This document shows, piece by piece, positions 1 to 8,828 of a stretch of DNA of 64,000 nt. Below the pieces are notes generated by a model that made no database searches, had not been told where the DNA came from, and saw only the letters and a list, made by a program, of their open reading frames with translations. Both the position numbers and the translations under genes were made by a program. This stretch comes from Amycolatopsis vastitatis. GTDB taxonomy: Bacteria > Actinomycetota > Actinomycetes > Mycobacteriales > Pseudonocardiaceae. Numbering within the stretch: position 1 is the first letter of the stretch; each line of letters opens with the position of its first letter. The stretch covers positions 103,026-167,025 of the forward strand of contig NZ_NMUL01000033.1 in assembly GCF_002234595.1 (NCBI RefSeq). The letters run 5' to 3'.

Positions 1-3000
1 GCCGGACCCGCGGTGCCGGGGCCTCGGCGGGCCGGCCGCGCTCCGAGCCGTCGTCGAGAACCAGCACGCGGGCCCCGCGGGGCACCCGGTCGCGCACCGC
101 CCGCGTCGCGAGCACCGTCGAGACCCCGGAATCCGCCAGCAGCAGCGCCAGCCGCTCGTCCGGGTAGCGGGGGTCGAGCGGGACGTAGGCGGCGCCGGCC
201 TTGAGGACGGCCAGCATCCCGGCGATCGCGTCGACGCCCCGCGGCACGCACAGGCCGATCCGGACGTCCGGTCCGGCGCCGTGGCCGATCAGGCCGTGCG
301 CGAGCCGGTTCGCCCGCGTGTCCAGCTCCCGGTAGGTCAGAGCCGTGCCGGCGCAGGTCACCGCGATCGCGTCCGGGCGCTCGCGGACGCGCTCGGCGAA
401 GACGTCGAGCATGGTCCGGTGTGGTCCCTCGGGCGTCCCGCGTCCCACTTCCAGGAGCGCGCGCCGTTGTGCCGGCGCGGGCCACGGCAGCCGGGACAGC
501 CGCCGCCCGGGATCTTCGGCGATGCCCGTGAGCAGGGCGAGCAGGTTCTCGGCCAGCCGCCGGATCGTGCCGGCGTCGAACAGCTCGGTGCTGTATTCGA
601 GGGTGGTGCGCAGGCCGCCGTCCCGCGGTTCGAACTCGCACGTGAGGTCGAACTGCGCCGCCTGCCGGGGCAGGTCGACCTCCTCGACGGCCAGGCCGCT
701 CATCGCGGGTGCCGGCGACGGCGCGTTCTGCAGCGCCACCATCGTGTTCACCAGCGGCGACCGGCTCGCGTCGCGGTCCGGCGCGAGCAGCTCCACCAGG
801 CGGCCGAACGGCACTTCGTCGTGGGCCATCGCGTCGAGCACCGTCGAGCGGACACCGGCCAGGAAGTCCGTGAAGGACGGCTCGCCGTCGAGGCGGGACC
901 GGATCACGATGGTGTTGACGAAGAACCCGACGAGGTCCGCCAGCTCGTCCCAGGACCGGCCGGCCGTGACCGTGCCGAGCGCGATGTCCCGCTGGCCGGT
1001 GTAGCGCGCGAAGAGCACCTGCGTCGCCGCGACCAGGGTCATGAACAGCGTGGCGCCGCGCTCCCGGCCGAGTTCGGCCAGCCGGGCGGTCACGGCCGCG
1101 GGCACGGTGAAGCGGTGGGCGGCACCCGCCGTCCCGCGCACCGCCGGCCGCGGGCGGTCGGTGGGCAGCTCCAGCGCCGGGACGCCGGACAGCTGCCGTT
1201 CCCAGTAGGCGATCCGGTCGTCCAGCTCCGGACCGGCGAGCCGGTCGCGCTGCCAGGCGGCGAAGTCGGCGTAGCGCAGCGGCAGCGGCGGCAGCTCGGC
1301 CTCCCTGCCGGAGTACAGCAGCCCGAGCTCGCCGGCGAGCACGCCCATCGACCAGCCGTCGGTGACGATGTGGTGCAGCACGAGCACCAGCAGGTGGTCG
1401 TCCTCCCCCAGCCGGAGCACGGTCGCCCGGAACAGGGGGCCACGGGCCAGGTCGAAGGGCCGCTGGACCTCGGCGAGCAGTTCGCGGTCGACGTCGGACG
1501 CGGCCACCGCGCGGACGTCCGGCCGGACCGCGACCGGTGGCCCGACGACCTGCACGCCCCGCCCTTCCACCGTGGGGAACGTCGTGCGCAGGGACTCGTG
1601 ACGCTCGGCCAGCGCGGTCAGCGCCGCTCCGAGCTTGTCCAGGGACAGCGGCCCGCGCAGCCGGAAACCCGCGCTGGTGTTGTACTCGGCGCCGCCCGGG
1701 GTGAGCTGGTCGAGGAACCAGAGCCGCTGCTGCCCGGACGAAAGCGGCAGCGCGGTCCCCGGCGCCGTCCGCGCCGGGGCGCGCCCGGCGTGGGCGGCGG
1801 GGATCGCCGCCGCGAGCCCGGCGACCGTCCGGTGCTCGAACACGGCCTGGGCGGGCAGCGCCGTGCCCAGCCGCCGGTTGAGCGTCCCGGCCACCCGCAT
1901 CGCGAGGATCGAGTCCCCGCCCAGCTCCACGAAGTCGTCCGAGACGCCGATCCGCGGCACCCCGAGCACCTCGCGCCAGATCCCGGCGACCAGTTCTTCC
2001 GCCGGGTCGCGGGGAGCGACGTCCTCTCCGGGGTGGCTTCCGGGGGCGGGCAGCGCGCGCCGGTCGACCTTCCCGCCGATCGTCAGCGGCAGTTCGGCCA
2101 GCTCGACGAACCGGGCGGGCACCAGGTGTTCCGGCACGCGGCCGCGCAGGAACGCCCGCAACCGGGCAGCCGGCGGGGCTGGCAGAGTCACCGGCACGAC
2201 GTAGGCGACCAGGTGGTCGGCGTCCCGGCCGTCCCGCCGCGCCACCACCGCCGCGGCGGCCAGTTCGGGGTGGCCCAGCAGGGCCGCCTCGGCTTCGGCG
2301 GGGTCGACGCGGATCCCGCGGATCTTGACCTGCCCGTCGGCGCGGCCCAGGAAGTCCAGCAGCCCGTCGTCCCGGCCGCGCACCCGGTCGCCGGTGCGGT
2401 ACATCCGCGAGCCCGGCGGCCCGGCCGGGTCGGCGACGAACGCGGCCGCGGTCGCCCCCGGCCGGCCGAGGTAGCCGCGGGCGAGCCCGTCCCCCGCCAG
2501 GCAGAGCTCCCCCGCCTCACCGGGTGGCACCGGCCGCAGACCGGGGTCCAGGACCCGGGCGCGCGTCCCGTCGACGGGCCTGCCGAGCAGCGCACCCCCG
2601 GCCGGCTCCGCCCGGCACACCAGACTGTCCACTGTGGTCTCGGTGGTGCCGTACGCGTTGTGGACGCGCACCCCGGCCGCCGTCAGCGCGGCGACCAGAT
2701 CCGCGTCGACCGGCTCGCCACCGGTGACGACCACCCGTGGCCGCGCGGGGCCGTCCAGCAACCCGGCCAGGAGCAGCATGCGGAGGTACGACGGGGTTTC
2801 GTCGAGGACGTCGACGCGCGCGGCCGCCAGCGCGGCCACCGTCGCCCGCGGGTCGAGCCGGGTGGGCCGGTCCACCACGTGCAGCTCGTGGCCGGCCAGC
2901 ATCCACAGCAACGGCACCCAGGACGCGTCGAAGGACAGCGCCGCGGTGTGCGCCACGCGCAGCCGCCGCCCGCCCGCGGCCGGCTCGAAGAGGCCCGTGC

Positions 3001-3550
3001 GGTGGGCGGCGAACAGGCGGCTCAGGCCACGGTGGGTGCCCAGCACGCCCCGGGGCCGCCCGGTCGAGCCGGACGTGTAGAGCACGTAGGCGAGGTTGTC
3101 CGGCCGGATCCGCGGCCGCGGGGGGACCGCGGTTCCGGTTTCACCGCCCGCGACGAGCACCGGCTCGCAGTGGGACGGGATCCGGTCCGCCAGGTCCGGC
3201 TGGGTCAGCACGAGGGTGGCCCCGGCGTCGGCCAGGAGTGCCTCCCGGTAGTCCGGCGGGTGGTCCGGATCGAGCGGGACGTAGGCGGCCCCGGCCTTGA
3301 GGACGGCGAACACCGCGACGACCATGTCCACGCCGCGCCCGACGAGGAGCCCGACCCGGGTCTCGAGCCCGGCACCCCGGGCGGCCAGCCGGGCGGCGGC
3401 TTCGTCGCTGCGCGCGTCCAGCTCCGCGTAGCTCAGCCGGGTCCGGCCGTCGGCCACGGCGATCGCCGTGGGGTCACCGGCCGCCCGGTCGCCGAGCAGG
3501 CCGCCCACGCCGCTCCACGTTGCCGTCGTGACCGTCATCCCCCGAGTCAT
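1..3550 (-). CDS. Nonribosomal peptide synthetase, 5' part (A-T-C-A...), cut by the window edge
   Basis: This is the N-terminal ~1180 residues of an NRPS; the 3' end lies beyond position 1. Reading down the minus strand there is a first adenylation domain (about 3500-2050) with YVLYTSGSTG (A3), NAYGTTETTVD (A5), MYRTGDR (A7) and TIGGKVDR (A10). A carrier domain follows with ELGGDSI (phosphopantetheine Ser near 1926). Next is an LCL-like condensation domain (about 1740-440) with HHIVTDGWS, then the start of a second A domain ending at its A3-proximal region. No condensation domain precedes the first A domain, so this looks like a loading module. The start is ATG at 3550 or ATG at 3538, in frame; neither has a strong ribosome site. 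It is divergent from the extender-unit operon, so a hybrid NRPS-PKS product is likely. Substrates are not assigned. Confidence 0.93.
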   Translation of the reverse strand, partial: MTRGMTVTTATWSGVGGLLGDRAAGDPTAIAVADGRTRLSYAELDARSDEAAARLAARGAGLETRVGLLVGRGVDMVVAVFAVLKAGAAYVPLDPDHPPDYREALLADAGATLVLTQPDLADRIPSHCEPVLVAGGETGTAVPPRPRIRPDNLAYVLYTSGSTGRPRGVLGTHRGLSRLFAAHRTGLFEPAAGGRRLRVAHTAALSFDASWVPLLWMLAGHELHVVDRPTRLDPRATVAALAAARVDVLDETPSYLRMLLLAGLLDGPARPRVVVTGGEPVDADLVAALTAAGVRVHNAYGTTETTVDSLVCRAEPAGGALLGRPVDGTRARVLDPGLRPVPPGEAGELCLAGDGLARGYLGRPGATAAAFVADPAGPPGSRMYRTGDRVRGRDDGLLDFLGRADGQVKIRGIRVDPAEAEAALLGHPELAAAAVVARRDGRDADHLVAYVVPVTLPAPPAARLRAFLRGRVPEHLVPARFVELAELPLTIGGKVDRRALPAPGSHPGEDVAPRDPAEELVAGIWREVLGVPRIGVSDDFVELGGDSILAMRVAGTLNRRLGTALPAQAVFEHRTVAGLAAAIPAAHAGRAPARTAPGTALPLSSGQQRLWFLDQLTPGGAEYNTSAGFRLRGPLSLDKLGAALTALAERHESLRTTFPTVEGRGVQVVGPPVAVRPDVRAVAASDVDRELLAEVQRPFDLARGPLFRATVLRLGEDDHLLVLVLHHIVTDGWSMGVLAGELGLLYSGREAELPPLPLRYADFAAWQRDRLAGPELDDRIAYWERQLSGVPALELPTDRPRPAVRGTAGAAHRFTVPAAVTARLAELGRERGATLFMTLVAATQVLFARYTGQRDIALGTVTAGRSWDELADLVGFFVNTIVIRSRLDGEPSFTDFLAGVRSTVLDAMAHDEVPFGRLVELLAPDRDASRSPLVNTMVALQNAPSPAPAMSGLAVEEVDLPRQAAQFDLTCEFEPRDGGLRTTLEYSTELFDAGTIRRLAENLLALLTGIAEDPGRRLSRLPWPAPAQRRALLEVGRGTPEGPHRTMLDVFAERVRERPDAIAVTCAGTALTYRELDTRANRLAHGLIGHGAGPDVRIGLCVPRGVDAIAGMLAVLKAGAAYVPLDPRYPDERLALLLADSGVSTVLATRAVRDRVPRGARVLVLDDGSERGRPAEAPAPRVR

Positions 3551-3819
3551 CCCCCGAATGTTTCCGTTCCCGGTGCCGGAAGCCGCAATGGGTTCCGCCG
3601 TTTTCCGGTGGCGTACTCCGGATACTCCCAGCGGCCGGCCGCCGTCGGCAAGCCGCCGAACGAGGGATCACCATGACTTAGCTTCCACCACAATGGAAAT
3701 TGATCGTCCACAATAGACGTTCCGGAGTGCGAGCAAGCGATTACGCCATTCGGAGCCGTCGACCGCGCCGCACGCCGTGTTAGCTTCGGATGGGGAAGTT
3801 CGTCGAGGGAGGGGGTGCG
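3551..3819. promoter_or_regulatory. Divergent promoter region between NRPS and extender-unit operon
   Basis: This 269-bp stretch is locally AT-rich around 3670-3720 and holds two direct copies of CCACAAT (near 3688 and 3709). It must contain the promoters of both divergent transcripts. I cannot fix -35/-10 hexamers with confidence. The duplicated heptamer could be a regulator site, which is speculative. Confidence 0.4.
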
Positions 3820-4089
3820 GTGACCGGCGACGAGATCACCGCCGAGGAGATTTTGGCGGAACTGAAGGGGTTCTTCGCCACCGCGACCGCCGGGAACACG
3901 CCCGGCCCCGACGAGGACTACTTCGCGCTGGGGCTGGTGAACTCGCTGCTGGCCCTCGAACTGGTCGCGCACGTCGAGCGCCGGTTCGGCATCGAGGTGG
4001 GGGTGGAAGACCTCGACCTCGACAACTTCCGGACGATGAACCGGGTCGCCGGTTTCGTGCGCCGAAAGCGATCGGCTGGGATTCCGTGA
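3820..4089 (+). CDS. Acyl carrier protein of the hydroxymalonyl/methoxymalonyl-ACP pathway (FkbJ-like)
   Basis: An 89-residue stand-alone carrier protein. The phosphopantetheine Ser is about residue 42, in FALGLVNSLLALELV; the usual Asp before Ser is Asn here, as in several FkbJ-type carriers. I chose GTG 3820 because GGAGGG lies 6 bases upstream. An in-frame ATG at 3790 would add ten residues (MGKFVEGGGA) that do not look like carrier sequence. The stop overlaps the next start by 4 bp (GTGA), so translation is probably coupled. In FK506-type pathways the FkbH protein loads a glyceryl unit from 1,3-bisphosphoglycerate onto this carrier, and the two downstream dehydrogenases oxidise it. Confidence 0.85.
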   Translation: MTGDEITAEEILAELKGFFATATAGNTPGPDEDYFALGLVNSLLALELVAHVERRFGIEVGVEDLDLDNFRTMNRVAGFVRRKRSAGIP

Positions 4090-5189
4090 CCACAATGGAC
4101 TCCGCCGCGTTCGCGGCGTCGGTGCGGCCGGACGCGGCGGGCTGGGACGCCTACGGCGCCGTGCCGGCCGAAGTGGTCAAGACCATGGCGCAGGCGGGTT
4201 TCCTGGCCGCCGACCTGCCCGTGTCCGCCGGGGGGACCGGCCGCACGCAGGCCGGGCTCGGCGAGCTGTGCGCCGACCTCGGCGGCGTCTGCAGCGCATT
4301 GCGGGCCCTGGTCACGGTGCAGGGCATGGTCGCCGCGGCCGTCCTCCGCTGGGGCACCGCCGGGCAACGGGCCCGCTGGCTGCCGGAGCTGGCCCACGGC
4401 GAGGTGCTGGCCGGTTTCGCGGCCACCGAAGCCGGCGCCGGCAGCGACCTGTCGGCCGTGACGACGTCCGCCACGCGCGAGGGCGGCCAGGTGCGCGTGC
4501 GGGGCCGCAAGCTGTGGGTCACCTTCGGGCAGCTCGCCGGCGTCTTCCTGGTGCTCGCCGAATGCGCGGGCCGTCCCCTCGCCGTGCTGGTCGAAGCCGG
4601 CCGGCCGGGCACCGTCGTCGAGCCGGTGCGCGGTCAGCTGGGGATGCGGGCGGCCCAGCTCGCCCACGTCGGGTTCGACGGCGTGCTCGTGCCCGAAGAG
4701 AACCTGCTCGCCCCGCCGGGGTTCGGCCTTTCCCACGTCACGGCGACGGCGCTGGACCACGGGCGGTTCACCGTCGCCTGGGGCTGCGTCGGCATGGCCG
4801 AGGCGTGCCTGCGTACCGCCGCGGAGCACGCCGGGAACCGCGTGCAGGGCGGCGTGCGGCTGGCCGGGCACCAGGCGGTCCGGGCCCTGCTCGGCCGGTG
4901 CCTCGCCGACGTCCACGCGGCGCGGCAGCTGTGCGCCCGCGCGGCGGACCTGCGGGAGCGCGGGGACCCCGAAGCCGTGGCCGGGACCGTGCTGGCCAAG
5001 TACGTGGCCGCCCGCGCGGCCGCCGCGGTCGCCGACCGGGCCGGGCAGGTCCTCGGCGCGGCGGGCTGCGCGGAGGACAGCCCGGTGGGCCGGTTCTTCC
5101 GCGACGCCAAGGTCATGCGGATCATCGAAGGCGCCGACGAGGTCGCCGAGCAGCAGCTCGGCGAGTACGCGTTGCGGTGGCGGCCGTGA
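4086..5189 (+). CDS. Acyl-CoA (acyl-ACP) dehydrogenase, FkbI-like
   Basis: A 367-residue flavin-dependent acyl-CoA dehydrogenase-family protein. It has the FAATEAGAGSDLS flavin/substrate motif mid-protein and IIEGADEVAEQQLG near the C-terminus, with the catalytic-base Glu at about residue 349 (the family usually has YEGT at this place). In methoxymalonyl-ACP clusters the FkbI homologue oxidises the ACP-bound 2-hydroxy-3-oxo intermediate toward hydroxymalonyl-ACP. The start GTG 4086 overlaps the ACP stop; ATG 4095 is an alternative. Order and overlap with ACP, FkbH-like and FkbK-like genes support the pathway role better than a fatty-acid role. Confidence 0.85.
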   Translation: MTTMDSAAFAASVRPDAAGWDAYGAVPAEVVKTMAQAGFLAADLPVSAGGTGRTQAGLGELCADLGGVCSALRALVTVQGMVAAAVLRWGTAGQRARWLPELAHGEVLAGFAATEAGAGSDLSAVTTSATREGGQVRVRGRKLWVTFGQLAGVFLVLAECAGRPLAVLVEAGRPGTVVEPVRGQLGMRAAQLAHVGFDGVLVPEENLLAPPGFGLSHVTATALDHGRFTVAWGCVGMAEACLRTAAEHAGNRVQGGVRLAGHQAVRALLGRCLADVHAARQLCARAADLRERGDPEAVAGTVLAKYVAARAAAAVADRAGQVLGAAGCAEDSPVGRFFRDAKVMRIIEGADEVAEQQLGEYALRWRP

Positions 5190-6280
5190 AGCGGAGGACA
5201 ACCGAGGCTTCGCCTCGGGCCGGGGGCTCCGCCACCCGGCCCCCCGAAAAGACGGTCAAGTGCCTGGTCTGGGACCTGGACGACACGCTGTGGGACGGTG
5301 TCGTGCTCGAAGGCGACCGGCCGCGCCCGTTCCCCGCCGCGGTCGAGGTCCTGCACGCGCTGGACCGGCGGGGCATCCTGCACGCCGTGGCGGGCCGGGG
5401 CGAACTGGCCCGCGCCACCGGGCATCTCGCCGAGCACGGCCTGGAAGACCTGTTCTGCGCGGTCGAAGTCGGCTGGGGCGAGAAGTCGGCGTCGATCCGC
5501 CGCATCGCCGCGGAGCTGAACATCGGCCTGGACACCATCGCCTTCGCCGACAACGACCCCGCCGAGCGTGCCGAGGTCGCGGCCGCGCTGCCGATGGTGC
5601 GCTGCTACCCCGCCGAGCGGGTCGGCGAGCTCCCTGGCCTGGCCGAGTTCCAGCCCGAGCTGGTGACCGGCGAGTCGCGCCGCCGCCGTCACCGCTACCT
5701 CGCCGAACGGGACCGGGCCGCCGCGGAACGCGCTTTCCCCGGTCCGCCGGCGGAGTTCCTCGCCTCGCTCGGGCTCACGATGACCGTCCGGGCCGCCACG
5801 GAGGACGACTTCGCCCGCGCGCACGAACTGACGCTGCGGACCCACCAGCTCAACACCACCGGCCGCACCCTCGACGCCGCCCGGCTGCGCGAACTGTGCG
5901 CGTCCCGCGAGCACGAGGTCCTCGTCGCGGACGTGACCGACCGGTTCGGCGCGCACGGCACGGTCGGGCTCGCCGTGCTGCGCCTCGCCGGCCAGGACGT
6001 CGTGCTGGAACTGCTCCTGACGTCGTGCCGGGTGCTGAACCGCGGCATCGGCACGGTCCTGCTCGGCCACCTCGTGCGTGACGTCCTCGAGCGGGGACGG
6101 CGGCCGGTCGCCCTCTTCGTCCCCACTGCGGCCAACCGGATCATGCTGGTGACGCTCCGATTCGCCGGTTTCGAACCAGCCGGCCCGGCCGGCGCGGAAC
6201 TGACGCTGGTCTTCGACCCGCGGCGGCCGCCACCGCCCCGGCCGGAGCACGTCCGGATCGTCGACGGGAGGAACCGGTGA
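5186..6280 (+). CDS. FkbH-like HAD/GNAT protein, glyceryl-ACP loading
   Basis: A 364-residue protein with an N-terminal HAD-like domain (VWDLDDTLWDG, Asp 30 and 32) and a C-terminal GNAT-like half (LTLRTHQLNTTGRT, SCRVLNRGIGT, VTLRFAGF), the FkbH layout and normal length. The family dephosphorylates 1,3-bisphosphoglycerate and transfers the glyceryl group to the carrier protein. Several usual motifs are changed. The SKN-type motif II reads AVAGRGEL (Gly70 where Ser/Thr is expected), and the acidic motif IDDQPFER reads ADNDPAER; Lys100 (GEKSAS) is kept. GTG 5186 overlaps the previous stop. The N-terminal ~22 residues before KCLVWDLDD are non-conserved and basic. Identity is firm; full activity is uncertain. 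Confidence 0.85.
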   Translation: MKRRTTEASPRAGGSATRPPEKTVKCLVWDLDDTLWDGVVLEGDRPRPFPAAVEVLHALDRRGILHAVAGRGELARATGHLAEHGLEDLFCAVEVGWGEKSASIRRIAAELNIGLDTIAFADNDPAERAEVAAALPMVRCYPAERVGELPGLAEFQPELVTGESRRRRHRYLAERDRAAAERAFPGPPAEFLASLGLTMTVRAATEDDFARAHELTLRTHQLNTTGRTLDAARLRELCASREHEVLVADVTDRFGAHGTVGLAVLRLAGQDVVLELLLTSCRVLNRGIGTVLLGHLVRDVLERGRRPVALFVPTAANRIMLVTLRFAGFEPAGPAGAELTLVFDPRRPPPPRPEHVRIVDGRNR

Positions 6281-7116
6281 AGATCGGTGTGGTGGGCGCG
6301 GGCGTGATGGGCACCGGCGTCGCCCAGTGCTTCGCGGCGGCCGGGCACGACGTCGTCGTCGCCGACCCCGACCCGCGGGCGCTGGCCCGGGGCCCGGAGC
6401 GCGTCCGGGACGGGATGAGGCTGACGGCCCTGCTCGGCCGCCGCCCGCCGCCGGCGGTCCCGGACCGGATCCGCTGGAGCGACCGGCTCGAAGAGCTCGG
6501 CGGCAGCGGGTTCGTCGTGGAGTGCGCCGCGGAACGGCTGCCGCTGAAGGAATCGCTGTTCGGGGAGCTGGACCGGCTCTGCCCCGCCGCGACGGTCTTC
6601 GCGTCGTGCACGTCCGCCGTCCCGATCGGCCGGCTCGCCGCCGCGACCGCCCGCGCGGACCGCGTCATCGGCACGCACTTCATGAACCCGGCCCCGGTCA
6701 AGGACGCGGTCGAGGTGGTCCGCGCGGCGGCGACCAGCGCCGAGACGCTCCACGCGACCACGGAGCTCCTGACCGGCATCGGCAAGCGGCCGATCGTGGT
6801 CGGCGACGGCCCCGGCTTCGTCGCGAACCGCGTGCTGATGGCGACGATCAACGAGGCGATCGCGACGGTCGGCGACGGCATCGCCGACGCGGTCACCGTC
6901 GACCAGGTCTTCGAAGGCTGTTTCGGGCACGCGATGGGCCCGCTCCGCACGGCCGACCTCATCGGCCTCGACGTCATCCGGGACACCTTGGTGGTGCTGC
7001 GGGAGTGCACGGGGAACCCGATGTACACGCCGTGCCCGCTGCTGACGGAGCTGGTCGAAGGCGGCAGGCTGGGCCGCAAGACCGGCGAGGGCTTCCACAC
7101 CTACCCCGCCGGGTAG
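6277..7116 (+). CDS. 3-hydroxyacyl-CoA dehydrogenase-like, FkbK-like
   Basis: A 279-residue NAD(P)-dependent dehydrogenase. A Rossmann motif GAGVMGTG lies at residues 7-14, THFMNPAP is the active-site/substrate motif, and GFVANRVLMATINEA begins the C-terminal helical domain. In extender-unit pathways FkbK oxidises the primary alcohol of glyceryl-ACP. GTG 6277 is preceded by GGGAGG and overlaps the FkbH-like stop (GTGA), so ACP, dehydrogenase, FkbH-like and this gene form one tightly coupled operon. No FkbG-type O-methyltransferase follows inside the window, so the predicted unit is hydroxymalonyl-ACP unless a methyltransferase lies elsewhere. Confidence 0.87.
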   Translation: MKIGVVGAGVMGTGVAQCFAAAGHDVVVADPDPRALARGPERVRDGMRLTALLGRRPPPAVPDRIRWSDRLEELGGSGFVVECAAERLPLKESLFGELDRLCPAATVFASCTSAVPIGRLAAATARADRVIGTHFMNPAPVKDAVEVVRAAATSAETLHATTELLTGIGKRPIVVGDGPGFVANRVLMATINEAIATVGDGIADAVTVDQVFEGCFGHAMGPLRTADLIGLDVIRDTLVVLRECTGNPMYTPCPLLTELVEGGRLGRKTGEGFHTYPAG

Positions 7117-7201
7117 CCGCTCACCGCTGAGGCACCGGTCGCGCGGCCCCGCGTTCCCGCCTCCGTCCAGCCTCCTCCGGCGCCCACGGTTCCCGCCCAG
7201 G

Positions 7202-8221
7202 CTAGGTCGCCCGCAGGACCGCCGCGCCGTTCACCCGGTCTCCGGCCAGGTCCGTCAGCGCCCGGTCCGCTTCGGCCAGTGCGTAGGGCACTGTGCTGAC
7301 TCGCAAGTGATGGTCCCCGGCGAAGTCGAGGAACTCCCGTGCGTCGGCCCGGGTGTTCGCCGTGACGCTGCGGACCTGGCGCTCCTGGAACAGGTGCCGC
7401 TGGTAGTTCAGCGGCGGCACGTCGGACAGGTGGATGCCCGCGATGGCCAGCGTCCCGCCGCGGTCGAGTGCCGCCAGCGCCGGGAGCACCAGCTCGCCGG
7501 CCGGTGCGAACAGGATCGCCGAGTCGAGGGGTTCGGGCGGCGGATCCGCGGCGTCGCCGGCTGACACCGCACCCAGCTCGAGCGCGAGACGGCGGGCCTC
7601 GGCACTGCGGGTCATGACGTGCACCGTGGCACCCCGGGCGATCGCCACCTGGGCCGTCAGGTGCGCGCTGCCGCCGAACCCGTAGATGCCCAGCCGGCCG
7701 CCTTCGGGCAGCTCCGCCCGCGCGAGCGCGTGGTACCCGATCAGCCCCGCGCACAGCAGCGGCGCCAGCTCGTCGTCGGAATAGCCACTCGGCAACGCCA
7801 GCGCGTAGGCCGCCGGGACGACCGCGAACTCCGCGTACCCGCCATCGGCGTCCCAACCGGTGTAGCGCGACTCCGGGCACAGGTTTTCGCGCCCCCGCAA
7901 GCAGTACCGGCAGCGCCCGCAGGTCTGCCGCAACCACGCGATCCCGACGCGGTCGCCGGGCGCGAACCCGGTGACGCCGTCTCCGAGCGCGACGACCTCG
8001 CCGACCACCTCGTGCCCCGGCGTCACGCCCGGCCGGTGGACCGGCAGATCACCCTCCGAGACGTGCAGGTCCGTCCGGCAGACCCCGCACACCAGCACCC
8101 GCACCAGCAGCTCCCCCGCTGCCGCCCGCGGCACCGGTACCCGCGACCGTTCCAGTGGCTTCGCGGCCATCGGCCCGGGCCGGACGACGCGCCAGGCGGT
8201 CATGGTCGCCGGCAGGTTCAT
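7202..8221 (-). CDS. Zinc-dependent alcohol dehydrogenase (MDR family)
   Basis: A 339-residue medium-chain alcohol dehydrogenase. Catalytic-zinc ligands are Cys45 (CGVC), His70 (GHE) and Cys157; structural-zinc cysteines are 101, 104, 107 and 115 (CGRCRYC...C). The cofactor-binding loop is GIYGFGGSAH. ATG 8221 has GAGGAG 8 bases upstream. It is convergent with the extender-unit operon (85-bp gap) and divergent from the small membrane-protein gene, with which it shares the region holding the palindrome at 8331. It probably oxidises or reduces small alcohols/aldehydes; a role in the neighbouring biosynthesis is possible but not shown. Confidence 0.9.
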   Translation of the reverse strand: MNLPATMTAWRVVRPGPMAAKPLERSRVPVPRAAAGELLVRVLVCGVCRTDLHVSEGDLPVHRPGVTPGHEVVGEVVALGDGVTGFAPGDRVGIAWLRQTCGRCRYCLRGRENLCPESRYTGWDADGGYAEFAVVPAAYALALPSGYSDDELAPLLCAGLIGYHALARAELPEGGRLGIYGFGGSAHLTAQVAIARGATVHVMTRSAEARRLALELGAVSAGDAADPPPEPLDSAILFAPAGELVLPALAALDRGGTLAIAGIHLSDVPPLNYQRHLFQERQVRSVTANTRADAREFLDFAGDHHLRVSTVPYALAEADRALTDLAGDRVNGAAVLRAT

Positions 8222-8330
8222 GGGTCGGCCTCCTCACTCGCGGCGCACCCAGGATGCCGCCTACCGCGGCCGCGGCGCGACGTTCTTCGAGACCGTTGAC
8301 TCACAGTGGCGGGACATGACACCATGCCTT

Positions 8331-8352
8331 CTATGAGACAGTTGTCTCATAG
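8331..8352. promoter_or_regulatory. 22-bp perfect palindrome, candidate TetR operator
   Basis: Arms CTATGAGACA and its exact complement surround a 2-bp centre (GT). A TTGACT -35-like element lies at 8296-8301, so the palindrome would cover the promoter downstream part or transcription start of the membrane-protein gene. The nearest TetR gene (8825-9394) is the obvious binder, by inference. Confidence 0.7.
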
Positions 8353-8387
8353 ACTACTCCATTGCCGTACTCCCGAGGGGATCTTCG

Positions 8388-8828
8388 TTGTCCACCGATA
8401 CGTGGTTGCTGGTTTACGGAATGCTTTCCGCCTATTGCCTGGCGGGCTGCCTGATGGAGCACTTCGCCGTCTTCTCGGGGTGGACAGCCGTCGGCACCGC
8501 GGAGTTCCGCACCGTCCAGACGTCGCAAGGTCACGGCAGTGGTTTGGTCTACGTGGTCCCGAAAATCGCCTTGACCGCGTTCGTGATCGTCCTGCTCGCC
8601 GGGGCGCCGGACGCCATTCCGTCGTGGCCGCTGTGGGCCGGTTTGGCGGCACTGACCGCGTCGTGGCTTTCGTTCGCCGTGATCCAGCTGCCGATCCAGC
8701 TGGCCATCCGGCAAACCGCCGACCGGGCCGCCATCGCCCGGCTGCTGCGCACCGACTGGATCCGGGTCGCCGCGATGGCAGCCCATTTCGCCTTCGCCGT
8801 CATCGCCATCGCCCGGACGGCGAGCTAG
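8388..8828 (+). CDS. Small four-helix integral membrane protein of unknown function
   Basis: 146 residues with about four hydrophobic helices (near residues 5-30, 55-75, 80-105 and 125-145) and few charged segments. I do not recognise the family with certainty; the size and topology resemble DUF1772-like or anthrone-oxygenase-like small membrane proteins. The start is TTG 8388, supported by GAGGGG 7 bases upstream. It lies directly behind the 22-bp palindrome and converges with the TetR gene (4-bp overlap of the stops), so repression by that TetR protein is the simplest model. Confidence 0.7.
   Translation: MSTDTWLLVYGMLSAYCLAGCLMEHFAVFSGWTAVGTAEFRTVQTSQGHGSGLVYVVPKIALTAFVIVLLAGAPDAIPSWPLWAGLAALTASWLSFAVIQLPIQLAIRQTADRAAIARLLRTDWIRVAAMAAHFAFAVIAIARTAS

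Noticed and set aside
281..3676. 1131-codon open frame on the plus strand
   Set aside because: It is the mirror of the NRPS gene: composition is Arg/Gly/Pro/Val-rich without domains, while the minus strand shows all NRPS motifs in order.
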